A stretch of DNA of 64,000 nt from assembly GCF_002902285.1 (NCBI RefSeq), contig NZ_PPRU01000045.1:146345-210344 (forward strand), written 5' to 3'. Each line of letters opens with the position of its first letter. Position 1 is the first letter of the stretch. Positions 8,929 through 18,364 of this stretch are shown piece after piece. The notes beneath the pieces were generated by a model. That model had not been told where the DNA came from. It ran no database searches and saw only the letters and a list, made by a program, of their open reading frames with translations. The position numbers and the translations under genes are program-made. This stretch comes from Staphylococcus simulans (GTDB taxonomy: Bacteria > Bacillota > Bacilli > Staphylococcales > Staphylococcaceae).

Positions 8929-10903
8929 GACTTTCAGCCTCCCGTTCTTTTTCACGAGCTTCACGAAGTTTTGCTTCAGTAGCAGCTACTTCAGAAGCTG
9001 GGATATAGTAACCATGGTCGACTTGGAAACTTCTGTAAATCATTGTACCTAATGTACCGATTAAGCAGATAATCGCTGGTACGATAGTTTCGAATGTTAA
9101 GAAGAAGCAACCAACAGTTAAGAAGATAGCCATGAAGAAACCAACTGGTGTGTTGTTCGGCATGTGGATATCTTTATAATTATGGTTGTCTAAGTAATGA
9201 CGACCTTGTTTTTTCATATCTACAAATGTGTCTAAATCATCCCAGTCTGGAGTGATTGCGAAGTTGTACACTGGTGGAATTGATGAAGCTGTACTCCACT
9301 CAAGTGAACGTCCGATACCCCATGAGTCGCCTGAAGCGATACGTGGTGATTTAAGGTGACTGTAAACAATGTTAGCTACTAAGAATAAGAAGCCGATTGA
9401 CATTAATAGTGCACCGATTGTAGAAATTACGTTTAACATGAACCAACCATCTGATGGCATGTAAGTGTATAAACGACGTGGCATACCGTCTAAACCAAGA
9501 ATGAATTGTGGCATGAAACATACGTTGAATCCGATTACGAATAACCAGAAGAACGGAATGTTCAAGCGTTCATTCAATTTGTAACCCATCATCTTAGGAT
9601 ACCAGAAGATAAGTGCTGCTAAACAAGCGAACACAACACCACAAACTAATGTGTAGTGGAAGTGGGCTACTAAGAAGTACGTATTATGGTACTGATAGTC
9701 TGTTGAAGCCATTGCTAACATTACCCCTGTTACCCCACCGATTGTGAACGTTGGGATGAACGCTAATGAGAATAGCATTGGCGATTCGAAAGAAATTCGA
9801 CCTTGGTATAGCGTAGCTAACCAGTTGAATATTTTAACACCGGTAGGCACAGCGATTAACATTGTTGAGATTGAGAAGAATGAGTTGATTAAAGGACCAT
9901 TACCCATAGTGAAGAAATGGTGAACCCATACTAAGAAACTCAAGAATGCGATTGCTGATGTTGCCCAGATCATACTCTTATGACCGAATAAGTGTTTACG
10001 TGCGAACGTTGAAATAACGTCTGAGAAAATACCGAATGCTGGAAGGACAACGATGTAAACCTCAGGGTGCCCCCAAACCCAGAAGAAGTTAGCCCAAAGC
10101 ATTGGCATACCACCATTAGCAACTGTGAAGAATTGAGTACCGAAGATACGGTCAATTGTCATCAATGCTAATGTAACTGTGAATACAGGGAATACTAGGA
10201 TAATGATCAATGCTGTAACGAAAGTTGTTACTGTGAACATTGGCATTTCCATAAATTTCATAGTTGGTGTTTTCATTCGTAAAATTGTTACGAAGAAGTT
10301 AATACCTGTCATTAATGTACCGATACCTGAAAGCTGAATAGCTAATAGGTAGTAGTTAACACCAGGACCTGGACTGAACTCACCAGCAAGTGGTGCATAG
10401 TTTGTCCAACCTGCAGCAGGTGAACCACCAATGATGAATGACATGTTGAATAGTAACATTGCTCCGAAGAATAACCAGAAGCTAATGTTGTTCATTACAG
10501 GGAATGCAACGTCGCGTGCACCAATTTGTAAAGGTACAACTACGTTCCATAAACCGAAAATGAATGGCATTGCCATGAAGATGATCATGATAACACCGTG
10601 TGTTGTAAAGATTTCGTTATAGTGGTTTGATTCCAAGAACGGATTGTTCGGAATTGTTAATTGCGTACGAATTAAAATTGCATCAATACCACCACGGACG
10701 AACATTAATACAGCACAAATCAGATACATTAATCCGATTTTCTTGTGGTCAATTGTTGTAAACCACTCTCTGTAAAGATATTTCCATAACTTAAAGTACG
10801 TGATTACTGCGATTACCCCGATAACTAGGAATGGCGCACCAATTTGTGCCATTGTGATCATCCAGTTACCTTGAACGAGTAATTCATGCCATGGGAAATT
10901 CAT
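8921..10903 (-). CDS. qoxB: cytochrome aa3-type quinol oxidase subunit I
   Basis: Catalytic heme-copper subunit (660 residues) that reduces oxygen to water and pumps protons. Seen in order: [10 protein letters not shown] with a low-spin heme ligand near residue 105, [15 protein letters not shown] with the CuB His and the cross-linked Tyr near 280-290, VHHFFTMG with two CuB His near 330, and VAHFHYTLV with the heme ligands near 415. Length and the extra C-terminal helices match SoxB/QoxB-type quinol oxidases. It overlaps qoxA by one base (stop/start) and qoxC by eight. Confidence 0.97.
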   Translation of the reverse strand: MNFPWHELLVQGNWMITMAQIGAPFLVIGVIAVITYFKLWKYLYREWFTTIDHKKIGLMYLICAVLMFVRGGIDAILIRTQLTIPNNPFLESNHYNEIFTTHGVIMIIFMAMPFIFGLWNVVVPLQIGARDVAFPVMNNISFWLFFGAMLLFNMSFIIGGSPAAGWTNYAPLAGEFSPGPGVNYYLLAIQLSGIGTLMTGINFFVTILRMKTPTMKFMEMPMFTVTTFVTALIIILVFPVFTVTLALMTIDRIFGTQFFTVANGGMPMLWANFFWVWGHPEVYIVVLPAFGIFSDVISTFARKHLFGHKSMIWATSAIAFLSFLVWVHHFFTMGNGPLINSFFSISTMLIAVPTGVKIFNWLATLYQGRISFESPMLFSLAFIPTFTIGGVTGVMLAMASTDYQYHNTYFLVAHFHYTLVCGVVFACLAALIFWYPKMMGYKLNERLNIPFFWLFVIGFNVCFMPQFILGLDGMPRRLYTYMPSDGWFMLNVISTIGALLMSIGFLFLVANIVYSHLKSPRIASGDSWGIGRSLEWSTASSIPPVYNFAITPDWDDLDTFVDMKKQGRHYLDNHNYKDIHMPNNTPVGFFMAIFLTVGCFFLTFETIVPAIICLIGTLGTMIYRSFQVDHGYYIPASEVAATEAKLREAREKEREAESHA

Positions 10904-12015
10904 TAATGTTCACCTCCATGATTTTTCTTGTTAAGCTCTTCAGCTTTTTCATCTTTAGCGCCTTTTTGAGCTTTTTCCATTTCGTCCATATTATGAGATT
11001 CTTCTTTCTTGAATTCATTATTATATGGTTTGTCGTTAGGTAAGATCATAGCATCCATACCGTGTCTCTTATACATAGCGTTTGTAATTTGAGATTTACG
11101 AGCAGGATATTTTGAATCTGGTTTGCTTAATACGCCTTCAGTTACATCATAGAAGTTTGGATCTTTTGGAGTGTAATGGAAACGTTTATAAGCGTAGAAG
11201 ATGTATTCAGGGTCAGCAGCTGGATCTACGAAGTCCATGTGAGTACCACTGAATGTCAACTCTTCATTCTTAGTTGTAGGTAGTAATTGTTTATCGAAAG
11301 TATCTTGAGAAAGTTTAGGTTCTTTCTTAGCTTTTTCTACCCATTTGTTGAATTCTGAGTTGCTTACTGCATGTACTGGGAATGTTTGACGAGCGAAACC
11401 TTCACCATTGAAGTTTGAGTTACGTCCACGGAACGTACCTTCTTGGTCAGCTTCTAATGTCCATTCCATTGTCATTGCAGTCATTGCATATTTTTGACCG
11501 CCAAGTTGTGGAATCCAGAAACTTGTCATTGTATCCATAGATTGCAACTTGAATACAATCGGACGATCTTTTGGAATCGTAATGTGATTCACTGTTTCAA
11601 TTTTTTGCTCTGGATAAGCAAAGAACCATTTGAAACCTGCGCTTGTTGCATAAACGACGACAGGGTCTTTGTCTTTTGCAGGCGGTGCATCGTACTCATA
11701 AAGTGTTTTGACTGTTGGAATAGCCAAAGCAAGTAAGATGATAAATGGTACGGTGAACCAAATAGTTTCTAATAAAGCACTGTGATGTACTTTACCTGAT
11801 TGTGTTGTATTTGTGTATCGGTATTTGTAAGCAAATACAGCGAATAGAATAAATACAACCGCAACAATAACAAGCATAAAGATGATTGAATAAATGATCA
11901 GCCATTTTAAACTGCTTGCCATTGGCCCTTTTGGGTTAAGTACTTCCATATGTTCACAACCACTGAGTAAAATCAGTGAGCCGAACAATAGAAGCAAAGA
12001 CTTAATTTTTGACAC
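10903..12015 (-). CDS. qoxA: cytochrome aa3-type quinol oxidase subunit II, lipoprotein
   Basis: Membrane-anchored quinol-side subunit, 370 residues. Seen: a lipoprotein signal peptide with lipobox LLSGC (Cys20), two transmembrane helices (about residues 38-60 and 82-105) and an extracytoplasmic cupredoxin-like domain with [15 protein letters not shown]. The CuA cysteines of cytochrome c oxidases are absent, as expected for a quinol oxidase. A charged Lys/Glu-rich tail ends in HGGEH. First gene of qoxABCD, with AGGAGG eight bases before the ATG. Confidence 0.96.
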   Translation of the reverse strand: MSKIKSLLLLFGSLILLSGCEHMEVLNPKGPMASSLKWLIIYSIIFMLVIVAVVFILFAVFAYKYRYTNTTQSGKVHHSALLETIWFTVPFIILLALAIPTVKTLYEYDAPPAKDKDPVVVYATSAGFKWFFAYPEQKIETVNHITIPKDRPIVFKLQSMDTMTSFWIPQLGGQKYAMTAMTMEWTLEADQEGTFRGRNSNFNGEGFARQTFPVHAVSNSEFNKWVEKAKKEPKLSQDTFDKQLLPTTKNEELTFSGTHMDFVDPAADPEYIFYAYKRFHYTPKDPNFYDVTEGVLSKPDSKYPARKSQITNAMYKRHGMDAMILPNDKPYNNEFKKEESHNMDEMEKAQKGAKDEKAEELNKKNHGGEH

Positions 12016-12112
12016 TTTATTGACCTCCTAATACTACAATTGTAGGGCTTAACAATAATTTTAGTTTATTATGCAATATTTACAAGTGGGTATCCGCAAC
12101 TTTTTTACATAA

Positions 12113-12154
12113 AAATAAAGAAAGCCTTACAGACACTAGGCCTGACGGGCTTTC
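12113..12154 (-). terminator. terminator-like hairpin between the secreted-protein gene and qoxA
   Basis: Stem GAAAGCC/GGCTTTC with a 21-base loop, followed on the minus strand by TTTATTTTTA. It may end the transcript of the upstream secreted-protein gene, or act as an attenuator in a long qox leader. Confidence 0.6.
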
Positions 12155-12232
12155 ACAGATTTGTTAAATTTATGTGTCCATTTTGTGAATACTGACAAAA
12201 ATGACAGAAAGCACAAAAAAGGGCACTGTAGT

Positions 12233-12247
12233 TGAGAATGCTTATCA
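12233..12247. promoter_or_regulatory. Fur-like 7-1-7 inverted repeat upstream of qox
   Basis: TGAGAATGCTTATCA matches the 7-1-7 Fur consensus TGATAATnATTATCA at 12 of 14 defined positions. It lies about 220 bases upstream of qoxA. The match is moderate and unproven. Confidence 0.4.
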
Positions 12248-12257
12248 ATTAAGGGGT

Positions 12258-12271
12258 TGAAAGCGCTAGCG
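12258..12271. promoter_or_regulatory. candidate cre (CcpA) site upstream of qox
   Basis: TGAAAGCGCTAGCG matches the catabolite-response consensus TGnAAnCGnTnnCA except at the last base, with a central GCGCTAGCGC palindrome. It sits 10 bases from the Fur-like box and about 240 bases upstream of qoxA. Confidence 0.5.
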
Positions 12272-12315
12272 CCAAAAAACAAAATAATTATTTTTAAATA
12301 GATTTTATCGACAAG

Positions 12316-12633
12316 TTACTTGACTTCTATGTAGCGTTCAGAAATATCTTTCGCTCCATCTGAATCAATGACTTGATATTCGACTTTGTATTTACCAATT
12401 TTATTTGTATCGACATGACCATTGACGATAATCTGATCAGTCAAATCTCCGTCTTCTTTATCATAAGCGCTGATTCCATTCAGTAAGTTGTAATTTTCGC
12501 CTTTTTGAATAATCGCATCTTCAACACCTTTAAGCTTTGGTACAGAGTTATCTGTAGCTTCAGCGTTTAAATTGGGTGTTACTAATGTAGCAGACACACC
12601 AAGTGCTGAAAGTGACTGTAATAGTTTGTTCAT
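12316..12633 (-). CDS. small secreted protein with a DUF5011-like Ig domain
   Basis: Unknown function. 105 residues: an apparent signal peptide (residues 1-24, cleavage after LNA) and one bacterial Ig-like domain of the DUF5011 type. The domain is recognised from SAYDKEDGDLTDQI followed by GKYKVEYQVIDSDGA, the usual pattern of beta-strands around an Asp-rich loop. No LPXTG anchor, so it is probably released or loosely wall-bound. S. aureus has a similar short protein at the same place next to qoxA, often named chitinase-like; nothing catalytic is visible here. Good Shine-Dalgarno GGAGG before the ATG. Confidence 0.8.
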   Translation of the reverse strand: MNKLLQSLSALGVSATLVTPNLNAEATDNSVPKLKGVEDAIIQKGENYNLLNGISAYDKEDGDLTDQIIVNGHVDTNKIGKYKVEYQVIDSDGAKDISERYIEVK

Positions 12634-12916
12634 TGTTTAGACCTCCGTATTCAATGGCTAATCATTAAAGCGTCATATTAATCAGTTCAATCACGAATAT
12701 TTGCGATTGAACTTTGTATTAGGTTCAATATACCGTGTTTGTTTCTTTATTACATCCTACTACGGACCTAATCTTTATCACAAGACTAATTTTACAGAAT
12801 AATTATGAAAATCAGATTAAAATAACGTTAAGTTTTCTCAGTTGTCAAATATTTACTGAGAAAAAAGCGGGAATATTTAGAAACAATATATAGGAAAGAA
12901 GTTAAAGGAGGGATTT

Positions 12917-12958
12917 ATGCTAAATAATAATGGGGGTCGTACTTTATTTCATTACTAA
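12917..12958 (+). CDS. possible 13-residue leader peptide
   Basis: Short ORF MLNNNGGRTLFHY preceded by AAAGGAGGG, as strong a ribosome site as any in the window, with a 5-base spacing. It is followed within a few bases by a small GC-rich hairpin (CGGGA...TCCCG), the layout of a leader peptide. It lies 216 bases upstream of hmp on the same strand. No promoter is convincing. The peptide is not recognised, and it may be a chance ORF. Confidence 0.35.
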   Translation: MLNNNGGRTLFHY

Positions 12959-13119
12959 CACGGGATTTTGAGTCCCGCACATGTAAGAATAATGCTTTAA
13001 ATAAAAATCATTATAATACGTTTTAAGTTTGTCATATTGTTTATACTTAATTGTGAAAAGAATATGAAGAAATATGAAATAAAATTGTCTATTATGTGAA
13101 CTAGGTTCTTAATTGTTTT

Positions 13120-13150
13120 AATTTCGTCATATTCGTATTATGATGAAATT
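13120..13150 (+). promoter_or_regulatory. inverted repeat in the hmp promoter region
   Basis: AATTTCGTCATA (13120-13131) and TATGATGAAATT (13139-13150) pair at 11 of 12 positions around a 7-base centre. The repeat contains a TATGAT -10-like hexamer and ends 24 bases before the hmp start, so a bound protein would block transcription. The regulator is not identified; NsrR, Rex and SrrA are candidates by function only. Confidence 0.5.
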
Positions 13151-13174
13151 GAGTCGAAGAGGGAGTGAAGTTAA

Positions 13175-14323
13175 ATGTTATCTGAAAAAGATATGGATAT
13201 TATTAAACAAACAGTACCAGTTCTTCAAGAAAAAGGTGTGGAAATTACGTCATTCTTCTACAATAGAATGTTCAATGAACACCCAGAGTTACGCAACATG
13301 TTCAACCAAACTAACCAGAAAAAAGGTTTGCAATCCACAGCCTTAGCTCAAACAGTCTTAGCTGCAGCAGCAAACATTGAACAGTTAGGTGCAATTATGC
13401 CTGTAGTTAAAGAGATTGCTTACAAACACGTTGCATTACAAGTACCTGAATCAGGTTACAAAATTGTTGGTGAAAATTTAATCGCAGCAATTATGCACGT
13501 TTTAGATTTAAAAGAAGAAGATCCAGTGATTCAAGCTTGGATTAACGCATACTGGGAAATTGCAGATGTATTCATTCAAGTAGAGAAAGACATGTATGCT
13601 GAAATGTTATGGGATGGTTTCCAACCATTCACAGTTACAAACATTGAAAATGTCGCTTCAGATATTAAAGCATTTACAGTTTCATCAGATAAATATGATT
13701 TACGCAACTTTGAAGCAGGTCAATATATTACAGTTGATGTTTCAAGTGATAAATTACCATACAGAGCAAAACGTCACTATTCAATCGTTGGCGGAGACGA
13801 AGATACGTTAACATTCGCAGTTAAACGTGATGTTTCTGAATACAGTGAAGGTGAAGTTTCAACTATCTTGCATGACGAAGTGAAAGTTGGAGATGATATC
13901 AACTTAACTGCGCCAGTAGGTACATTCAGATTGCATAACACTGACAAAAACCAATTATTCTTAGCATCAGGTATTGGTGTAACACCATTAGTGTCAATGT
14001 ATGAAAAAGCAATTGAAGTCGGTGTACCGAACATTCAATTCATTCACAATACAACTGATGTTAATGATGTACCATTCTCACAACGTTTATCTAACGATGC
14101 AGCAGAAAATGATAATGTGACTTATGAAATCCATGATCGCAAATCAAATGGCTACATCACTCAAGAAGATTTAAAACAATATGTTACAGAAGATACAGAA
14201 GTTTATGTATGTGGCGGTATTTCATTCTTGAAATCAATCGTCAATGAATTATATGAATTAGGTTTAGACAAATCACAAATTCATTTCGAAACATTCATTC
14301 CACGTTTAAGCGTAGACGTTTAA
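13175..14323 (+). CDS. hmp: flavohemoglobin, nitric oxide dioxygenase
   Basis: Converts NO and oxygen to nitrate using NAD(P)H, protecting the respiratory chain. 382 residues, the usual length. Seen: an N-terminal globin domain (1-140) with the B10 Tyr in FFYNRMF, Gln in NQKKGLQ and the proximal His in YKHVALQVP (about residue 85); then an FAD domain with KRHYSIVG near 210 and an NAD-binding domain with GIGVTPLVSMYEKA near 270. The C-terminus FETFIPR is in the place of the usual FxxFGP. Clear Shine-Dalgarno GAGGGAG. Single-gene unit with its own terminator, downstream of qox and so placed with respiratory genes. Confidence 0.96.
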   Translation: MLSEKDMDIIKQTVPVLQEKGVEITSFFYNRMFNEHPELRNMFNQTNQKKGLQSTALAQTVLAAAANIEQLGAIMPVVKEIAYKHVALQVPESGYKIVGENLIAAIMHVLDLKEEDPVIQAWINAYWEIADVFIQVEKDMYAEMLWDGFQPFTVTNIENVASDIKAFTVSSDKYDLRNFEAGQYITVDVSSDKLPYRAKRHYSIVGGDEDTLTFAVKRDVSEYSEGEVSTILHDEVKVGDDINLTAPVGTFRLHNTDKNQLFLASGIGVTPLVSMYEKAIEVGVPNIQFIHNTTDVNDVPFSQRLSNDAAENDNVTYEIHDRKSNGYITQEDLKQYVTEDTEVYVCGGISFLKSIVNELYELGLDKSQIHFETFIPRLSVDV

Positions 14324-14355
14324 TTTTTACTGAAATAATAATCTGAATTATAGAG

Positions 14356-14400
14356 AAGGAGCTGTTCATTCCGAATTTTCGGAAGGGACAGCTCCTTTTT
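14356..14400 (+). terminator. terminator of hmp
   Basis: Stem AAGGAGCTGT/ACAGCTCCTT with a second inner CCGAA/TTCGG hairpin, then a run of T. Confidence 0.9.
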
Positions 14401-14483
14401 GTTTGGTTCATGAATCGAGCATAAAAAGTGTTCACACGCATTTAATATTGATATGATGATAAGAAAAGAAGGGGGACATATTC

Positions 14484-15560
14484 ATGGATAAAACAGTTAA
14501 ATTATTAAAGGACTTAACAGACGTGAACGGAATTGCCGGTCACGAATACAAAGTAAAACAACTGATGAAAGATTATTTGAAACCTGTTTCAGATGAACTG
14601 GTTGAAGATAATTTAGGTGGCATCTTCGGAAAGAAAAAAGCAGAGGAAGGTTCAAAAACTTTAATGCTTGCCGGTCATTTAGATGAAGTTGGATTTATGG
14701 TGACTAAAATCGACGACAAAGGTTATTTGAAATTCACACCTGTCGGTGGTTGGTGGAACCAAGTAATGTTATCTCAAAAAGTAACTGTAACAACAGATGA
14801 TGACAAAGAGATCAGAGGGATCATCGGTTCTAAACCTCCGCATGTCTTAACACCTGAACAACGTAAAACACCAATTGATATCAAGGATATGTTTATTGAT
14901 GTAGGTGTAGCTTCAAAAGAAGAAGCTGAAAAACTTGGTATTGATATCGGTGACATGGTAACACCATACTCTGAGTTCGAAGTATTAGGTGATGAGAACT
15001 ACTTAACAGCAAAAGCATTTGATAATCGCTTCGGCTGTGCACTTGCTGTAGATACTTTAAACAATCTAAAAGACGACGCAATCAATGTTAACTTAGTATC
15101 AGGTGCAACTGTTCAAGAAGAAGTTGGTTTACGTGGTGCGAAAGTTGCGGCGAATAAAATCAAACCAGATTTAGCTATTGCGGTGGATGTCGGCATTGCT
15201 TATGATACACCAGGAATGGGCGGCGGTGATCATGAAGCTGAACTTGGCAAAGGACCATTAGTCGTACTTATGGACGCGACAGCAATCGGTCATTCTGGAT
15301 TTAGAAAGCACGTGAAAAAAGTAGCACAAGACAAAGGTATTGAAATCCAATGGGATACAACGCCAGGCGGCGGCACAGATGCAGGCAGTATCCATTTAGC
15401 ACATGAAGGTATTCCTTCAATCGTTGTGGGTGTTCCGCTTCGTTACATGCATTCAAATGTTTCTGTTATGCATAAACAAGACTACTTGAACGCTGTACAA
15501 TTAGTGACAGAAATCGCTAAATCACTAGACGACGAAACAATCGAACAAATTATTTGGTAA
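14484..15560 (+). CDS. M42-family metallo-aminopeptidase
   Basis: Probable cytosolic dinuclear-zinc aminopeptidase of the PepA/YsdC/FrvX group (often called glutamyl aminopeptidase or endoglucanase M), which trims peptides. 358 residues. Seen: AGHLDEVGFMV near residue 66 (metal His and Asp), AFDNRFGC near 180 (bridging Asp), VQEEVGLRGA near 212 (catalytic Glu pair), TTPGGGTDAGS near 290 and PLRYMHSNVSV near 320 (metal His). Good Shine-Dalgarno (AGGGGGA). Stand-alone gene. Substrate specificity cannot be inferred. Confidence 0.9.
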   Translation: MDKTVKLLKDLTDVNGIAGHEYKVKQLMKDYLKPVSDELVEDNLGGIFGKKKAEEGSKTLMLAGHLDEVGFMVTKIDDKGYLKFTPVGGWWNQVMLSQKVTVTTDDDKEIRGIIGSKPPHVLTPEQRKTPIDIKDMFIDVGVASKEEAEKLGIDIGDMVTPYSEFEVLGDENYLTAKAFDNRFGCALAVDTLNNLKDDAINVNLVSGATVQEEVGLRGAKVAANKIKPDLAIAVDVGIAYDTPGMGGGDHEAELGKGPLVVLMDATAIGHSGFRKHVKKVAQDKGIEIQWDTTPGGGTDAGSIHLAHEGIPSIVVGVPLRYMHSNVSVMHKQDYLNAVQLVTEIAKSLDDETIEQIIW

Positions 15561-15601
15561 ACCATTTTTCAATCGTCTATTTCGCGCAAATGATTATAAA
15601 T

Positions 15602-15655
15602 AAAAAAGAGCGGTCGGTACTTGCTTCAACATGAAAGCAAGCCGACCGCTCTTTT
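15602..15655 (+). terminator. bidirectional terminator between the aminopeptidase gene and folD
   Basis: Long stem AAGAGCGGTCGG/CCGACCGCTCTT with a further TTGCTT/AAGCAA pairing inside. A-tract on the left and T-tract on the right serve the two converging genes. Confidence 0.9.
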
Positions 15656-15698
15656 CTTTAGATACCCCTCAATGTACCTTTACTGAAAAGTTAAGATT

Positions 15699-16559
15699 TT
15701 ATTTATCTAAACCTCTACGCATTTTTTCAGCTAATAACGTATTGTTTAACACCATTGCAATTGTCATTGGGCCAACGCCGCCTGGAACTGGTGTGATTGC
15801 GCCAGCAATTTCTTTTACTTCATCATATTCAACGTCACCTTTTAGTTTGCCATTTTCATCTGGTGTGTTACCCACATCAATGACAACTGCGCCTTCTTTA
15901 ACGTCGTCTTTTGTGACTAAACCTGGACGACCTACAGCGCTGACAATAACGTCTGCATTTTTAAGATGTTTGCTCATGTCTTTTGAACGAGAGTGTAAGA
16001 TAGTCACTGTCGCATTTTGTTGTAATAATAGTTTTGAAACAGGTTGTCCAACGATATGAGAACGTCCAATAACAACTGCTTCTTTACCTTCTAAATCAAT
16101 ATCCGCATTTTTCAATAATTCCATAATACCTAGTGGTGTACAAGGTACGAATGTTTGTTCATCAATATACAATTTACCGATGTTTGCTGGGTTGAAACCG
16201 TCAACGTCTTTTGCTGGGTTGATAGTTTCTAGAACTTTTTGTTCGCTGACTTGTTTTGGAAGAGGTACTTGAACCAAGATACCGCTGACAGAGTCATCGT
16301 TGTTTAAACGTTCTAATTCATTTAATACTTCTTCTTCTGAAGCTGTTTCTTCTAAATGAACAATTTCAGAAATCATGCCGATTTTTTCAGCAGCTTTCTT
16401 TTTTGATCTTACATAGCTCATGCTTGCGCCATCGTTACCTACAAGAATAACTGATAGTTTCGGCGTATAGCCCTCTTTTTTCAACGCTTCAACTTGATCT
16501 TGCAATCCTTGACGATAATCTTTAGCAATTTGTTTGCCATCTAAAATTTTTGCAACCAT
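15699..16559 (-). CDS. folD: methylenetetrahydrofolate dehydrogenase / methenyltetrahydrofolate cyclohydrolase
   Basis: Bifunctional cytosolic enzyme that oxidises 5,10-methylene-THF and hydrolyses the product to 10-formyl-THF, the donor used by PurN and PurH. 286 residues, as in S. aureus. Seen: [13 protein letters not shown] with the catalytic Lys near residue 55, [12 protein letters not shown] near 95, [16 protein letters not shown] (NADP site) near 165 and [11 protein letters not shown] near 260. The start is the ATG at 16559 (MVAKILDG), after GGAGG. A longer frame to 16595 adds 12 residues not found in homologues. Divergent from the purine operon, whose product needs its cofactor. Confidence 0.96.
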   Translation of the reverse strand: MVAKILDGKQIAKDYRQGLQDQVEALKKEGYTPKLSVILVGNDGASMSYVRSKKKAAEKIGMISEIVHLEETASEEEVLNELERLNNDDSVSGILVQVPLPKQVSEQKVLETINPAKDVDGFNPANIGKLYIDEQTFVPCTPLGIMELLKNADIDLEGKEAVVIGRSHIVGQPVSKLLLQQNATVTILHSRSKDMSKHLKNADVIVSAVGRPGLVTKDDVKEGAVVIDVGNTPDENGKLKGDVEYDEVKEIAGAITPVPGGVGPMTIAMVLNNTLLAEKMRRGLDK

Positions 16560-16631
16560 GTGTAAATTCCTCCTAATAATTTTTCGAACTTTCATTAGTG
16601 TTTTGAAGTGTAATACAACTATTTTACATGA

Positions 16632-16708
16632 AAATCCGGAATTTTAATTGAATTTTCATGAGAAAGTTCGATTTTTGATTGAAAAAGCATGACTTGATTT
16701 GTTATGCT
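16632..16708 (+). promoter_or_regulatory. purE operon promoter with a PurBox-like pair
   Basis: Two boxes in inverted orientation, AAATCCGGAATTT (16632-16644) and AAAGTTCGATTTT (16663-16675), resemble the PurR PurBox pair (AWWWCCGAACWWT and its complement) with two and one mismatches and an 18-base gap, against 16-17 in Bacillus subtilis. Directly downstream is a promoter: TTGAAA (16679-16684), 18 bases, TATGCT (16703-16708) with a TG extension. A PurR repressor would respond to PRPP. The region also lies just in front of folD. Confidence 0.6.
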
Positions 16709-16767
16709 ATATCTGTAATATACAACTTACTAGATTAAAATTTCAAATAATTGAAAGGGTGTTCAAT

Positions 16768-17250
16768 TTGAAAGTGGCAGTTATTATGGGCAGCTCATCT
16801 GACTGGGATATGATGTCAGAAAGTTGTCAGATGTTAGATCAATTTGGAATCCCGTACGATAAGAAAGTCGTTTCAGCACATCGTACACCAAAACTGATGT
16901 TTGATTTTGCGACAGAAGCAAGATTGAACGGTTATGACGTTATTATTGCAGGCGCAGGCGGTGCAGCACACTTGCCTGGTATGGTTGCTTCAATGACGAC
17001 ATTACCAGTTATCGGCGTTCCGATTGAATCTAAGAGTTTGAAAGGTTTAGATTCATTACTTTCAATCGTCCAAATGCCTGGCGGAATTCCAGTTGCAACT
17101 ACTGCAATTGGTAAAGCAGGTGCGAAAAATGCTGGAATCCTTGCAGTGAGAATCTTAAGTATTCAAAGCGATGAAGTGAAAGAGAAATTAGAAGCTTATC
17201 AGCAATCACTAGTAGATAAAGTAGGAGAGATGCAAAGTGAACTTCAGTAA
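16768..17250 (+). CDS. purE: N5-carboxyaminoimidazole ribonucleotide mutase
   Basis: Moves the carboxyl of N5-CAIR to carbon 4, giving CAIR, in de novo purine synthesis. 160 residues, as in S. aureus. Seen: [12 protein letters not shown] at the N-terminus, VSAHRTP with the catalytic His, and [15 protein letters not shown]. The start is a TTG at 16768 preceded by GAAAGGG. The frame is open further upstream but those residues are unlike PurE. First gene of purEKCSQLFMNHD. Overlaps purK by 14 bases. Confidence 0.95.
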   Translation: MKVAVIMGSSSDWDMMSESCQMLDQFGIPYDKKVVSAHRTPKLMFDFATEARLNGYDVIIAGAGGAAHLPGMVASMTTLPVIGVPIESKSLKGLDSLLSIVQMPGGIPVATTAIGKAGAKNAGILAVRILSIQSDEVKEKLEAYQQSLVDKVGEMQSELQ

Positions 17251-18364
17251 ATTAAAGTTTGGATCAACTGTCGGTATTATTGGCGGCGGACAACTTGGCA
17301 AAATGATGGCACAATCTGCTCAAAAAATGGGCTTTAGAGTCATCGTCTTAGATCCAGACAAAGAAGCACCGTGTCAATATGTAGCACATGAATTTATTAA
17401 TGCAGCTTATGATGACCTAGATGCATTAAGACAACTTGGTGAAGCTTCTGATGTTGTAACATATGAATTTGAAAACATTGCTGCAGATCAATTAGAAACA
17501 CTCACAAAAGAATTTAATGTTCCTCAAGGCTATCAAGCCATCCATTTATTACAAGACCGTTTAACTGAAAAACAAACATTAGAATCAGCAGGTACGAAAA
17601 TCGTTCCGTATGCACAAATCACAAATGCTGAAGATTTAGAGCATGCTGTTGAAAAATTAGATTATCCATTTATGGTGAAAACACGTTTCGGCGGTTATGA
17701 CGGTAAAGGTCAAGTGCTAGTACGTTCAGAAGAAGATTTAGCAGAGGCTGAATCATTAATCAAAGTACAAGAATGTGTAGCAGAAAAATTCTTAGACCTT
17801 TATAAAGAAGTGTCATTAACTGTGACAATTGGAAATGGCGGTCAAATCGTTTATTTCCCATTACAAGAAAACGAACATCGTCACCAAATTTTATTTAAAA
17901 CAATCGTACCCGCACGTTCTGATAAAGAAGCAGAAGCACGTGCAGAAGTGGATAAAATTAAAGAAAAAGTGCATTTTGTGGGTACATTTACAGTAGAGTT
18001 CTTTATTGATAAAGATAACAACTTATATGTAAACGAAATTGCACCAAGACCTCACAATTCTGGTCATTATTCTATTGAAGCTTGTGACTTCTCACAATTT
18101 GATACACACATCTTAGCGGTTACGGGTCAAAAATTACCAGAACGCATTGAAATTTTAAAACCAGCTGTCATGATGAATTTGCTTGGTAAGGATTTAGATT
18201 TACTTGAAGATGAATTCGGCGATCATCCTGAATGGCATGTTCATATTTATGGCAAAGCATCTAGAAAACCAGCACGAAAAATGGGTCACATAACAGTTTT
18301 AACTGATGACATTGATAAAACTGAACAAGACATGTTGGCAACCTTTAGAGGAGGAGCAAAATAA
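17237..18364 (+). CDS. purK: N5-carboxyaminoimidazole ribonucleotide synthase
   Basis: ATP-grasp enzyme that carboxylates AIR with bicarbonate and ATP, feeding PurE. 375 residues. Seen: [15 protein letters not shown] near the start, [14 protein letters not shown] near residue 145 (ATP-grasp loop) and [18 protein letters not shown] near 265. The start is GTG inside the end of purE with AGGAGAG upstream; the stop shares a base with the purC ATG. Confidence 0.96.
   Translation: MNFSKLKFGSTVGIIGGGQLGKMMAQSAQKMGFRVIVLDPDKEAPCQYVAHEFINAAYDDLDALRQLGEASDVVTYEFENIAADQLETLTKEFNVPQGYQAIHLLQDRLTEKQTLESAGTKIVPYAQITNAEDLEHAVEKLDYPFMVKTRFGGYDGKGQVLVRSEEDLAEAESLIKVQECVAEKFLDLYKEVSLTVTIGNGGQIVYFPLQENEHRHQILFKTIVPARSDKEAEARAEVDKIKEKVHFVGTFTVEFFIDKDNNLYVNEIAPRPHNSGHYSIEACDFSQFDTHILAVTGQKLPERIEILKPAVMMNLLGKDLDLLEDEFGDHPEWHVHIYGKASRKPARKMGHITVLTDDIDKTEQDMLATFRGGAK

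Larger units (their letters stand above)
12016..12315 (-). promoter_or_regulatory. 300-base upstream region of qoxABCD: promoters, palindromes, Fur-like box and cre
   Basis: Gene-free stretch. From the gene outward on the minus strand: a 12-bp palindrome CTACAATTGTAG (12040 region) in the leader; a possible promoter TTGTAA, 16 bases, TAAAAT near 12070-12090; a terminator-like hairpin (12113-12154); a second possible promoter TTGTCA, 18 bases, CATAAA near 12165-12195; a Fur-like 7-1-7 repeat at 12233-12247; and a cre-like site at 12258-12271. Promoter assignments are weak; the palindromes are read directly. Confidence 0.5.
12634..13174. other. 540-base spacer with several palindromes and a 13-codon ORF
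   Basis: No ordinary gene. It holds a near-perfect 28-base palindrome (12685-12712, GTTCAATC...GATTGAAC), a 9-bp inverted repeat TTTTCTCAG/CTGAGAAAA with a 14-base spacer (12833-12864), a short ORF with a strong ribosome site (12917-12958), a CGGGA/TCCCG hairpin just after it, and an 11-of-12-bp inverted repeat directly upstream of hmp (13120-13150). The region is AT-rich and clearly regulatory in character. Confidence 0.7.
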
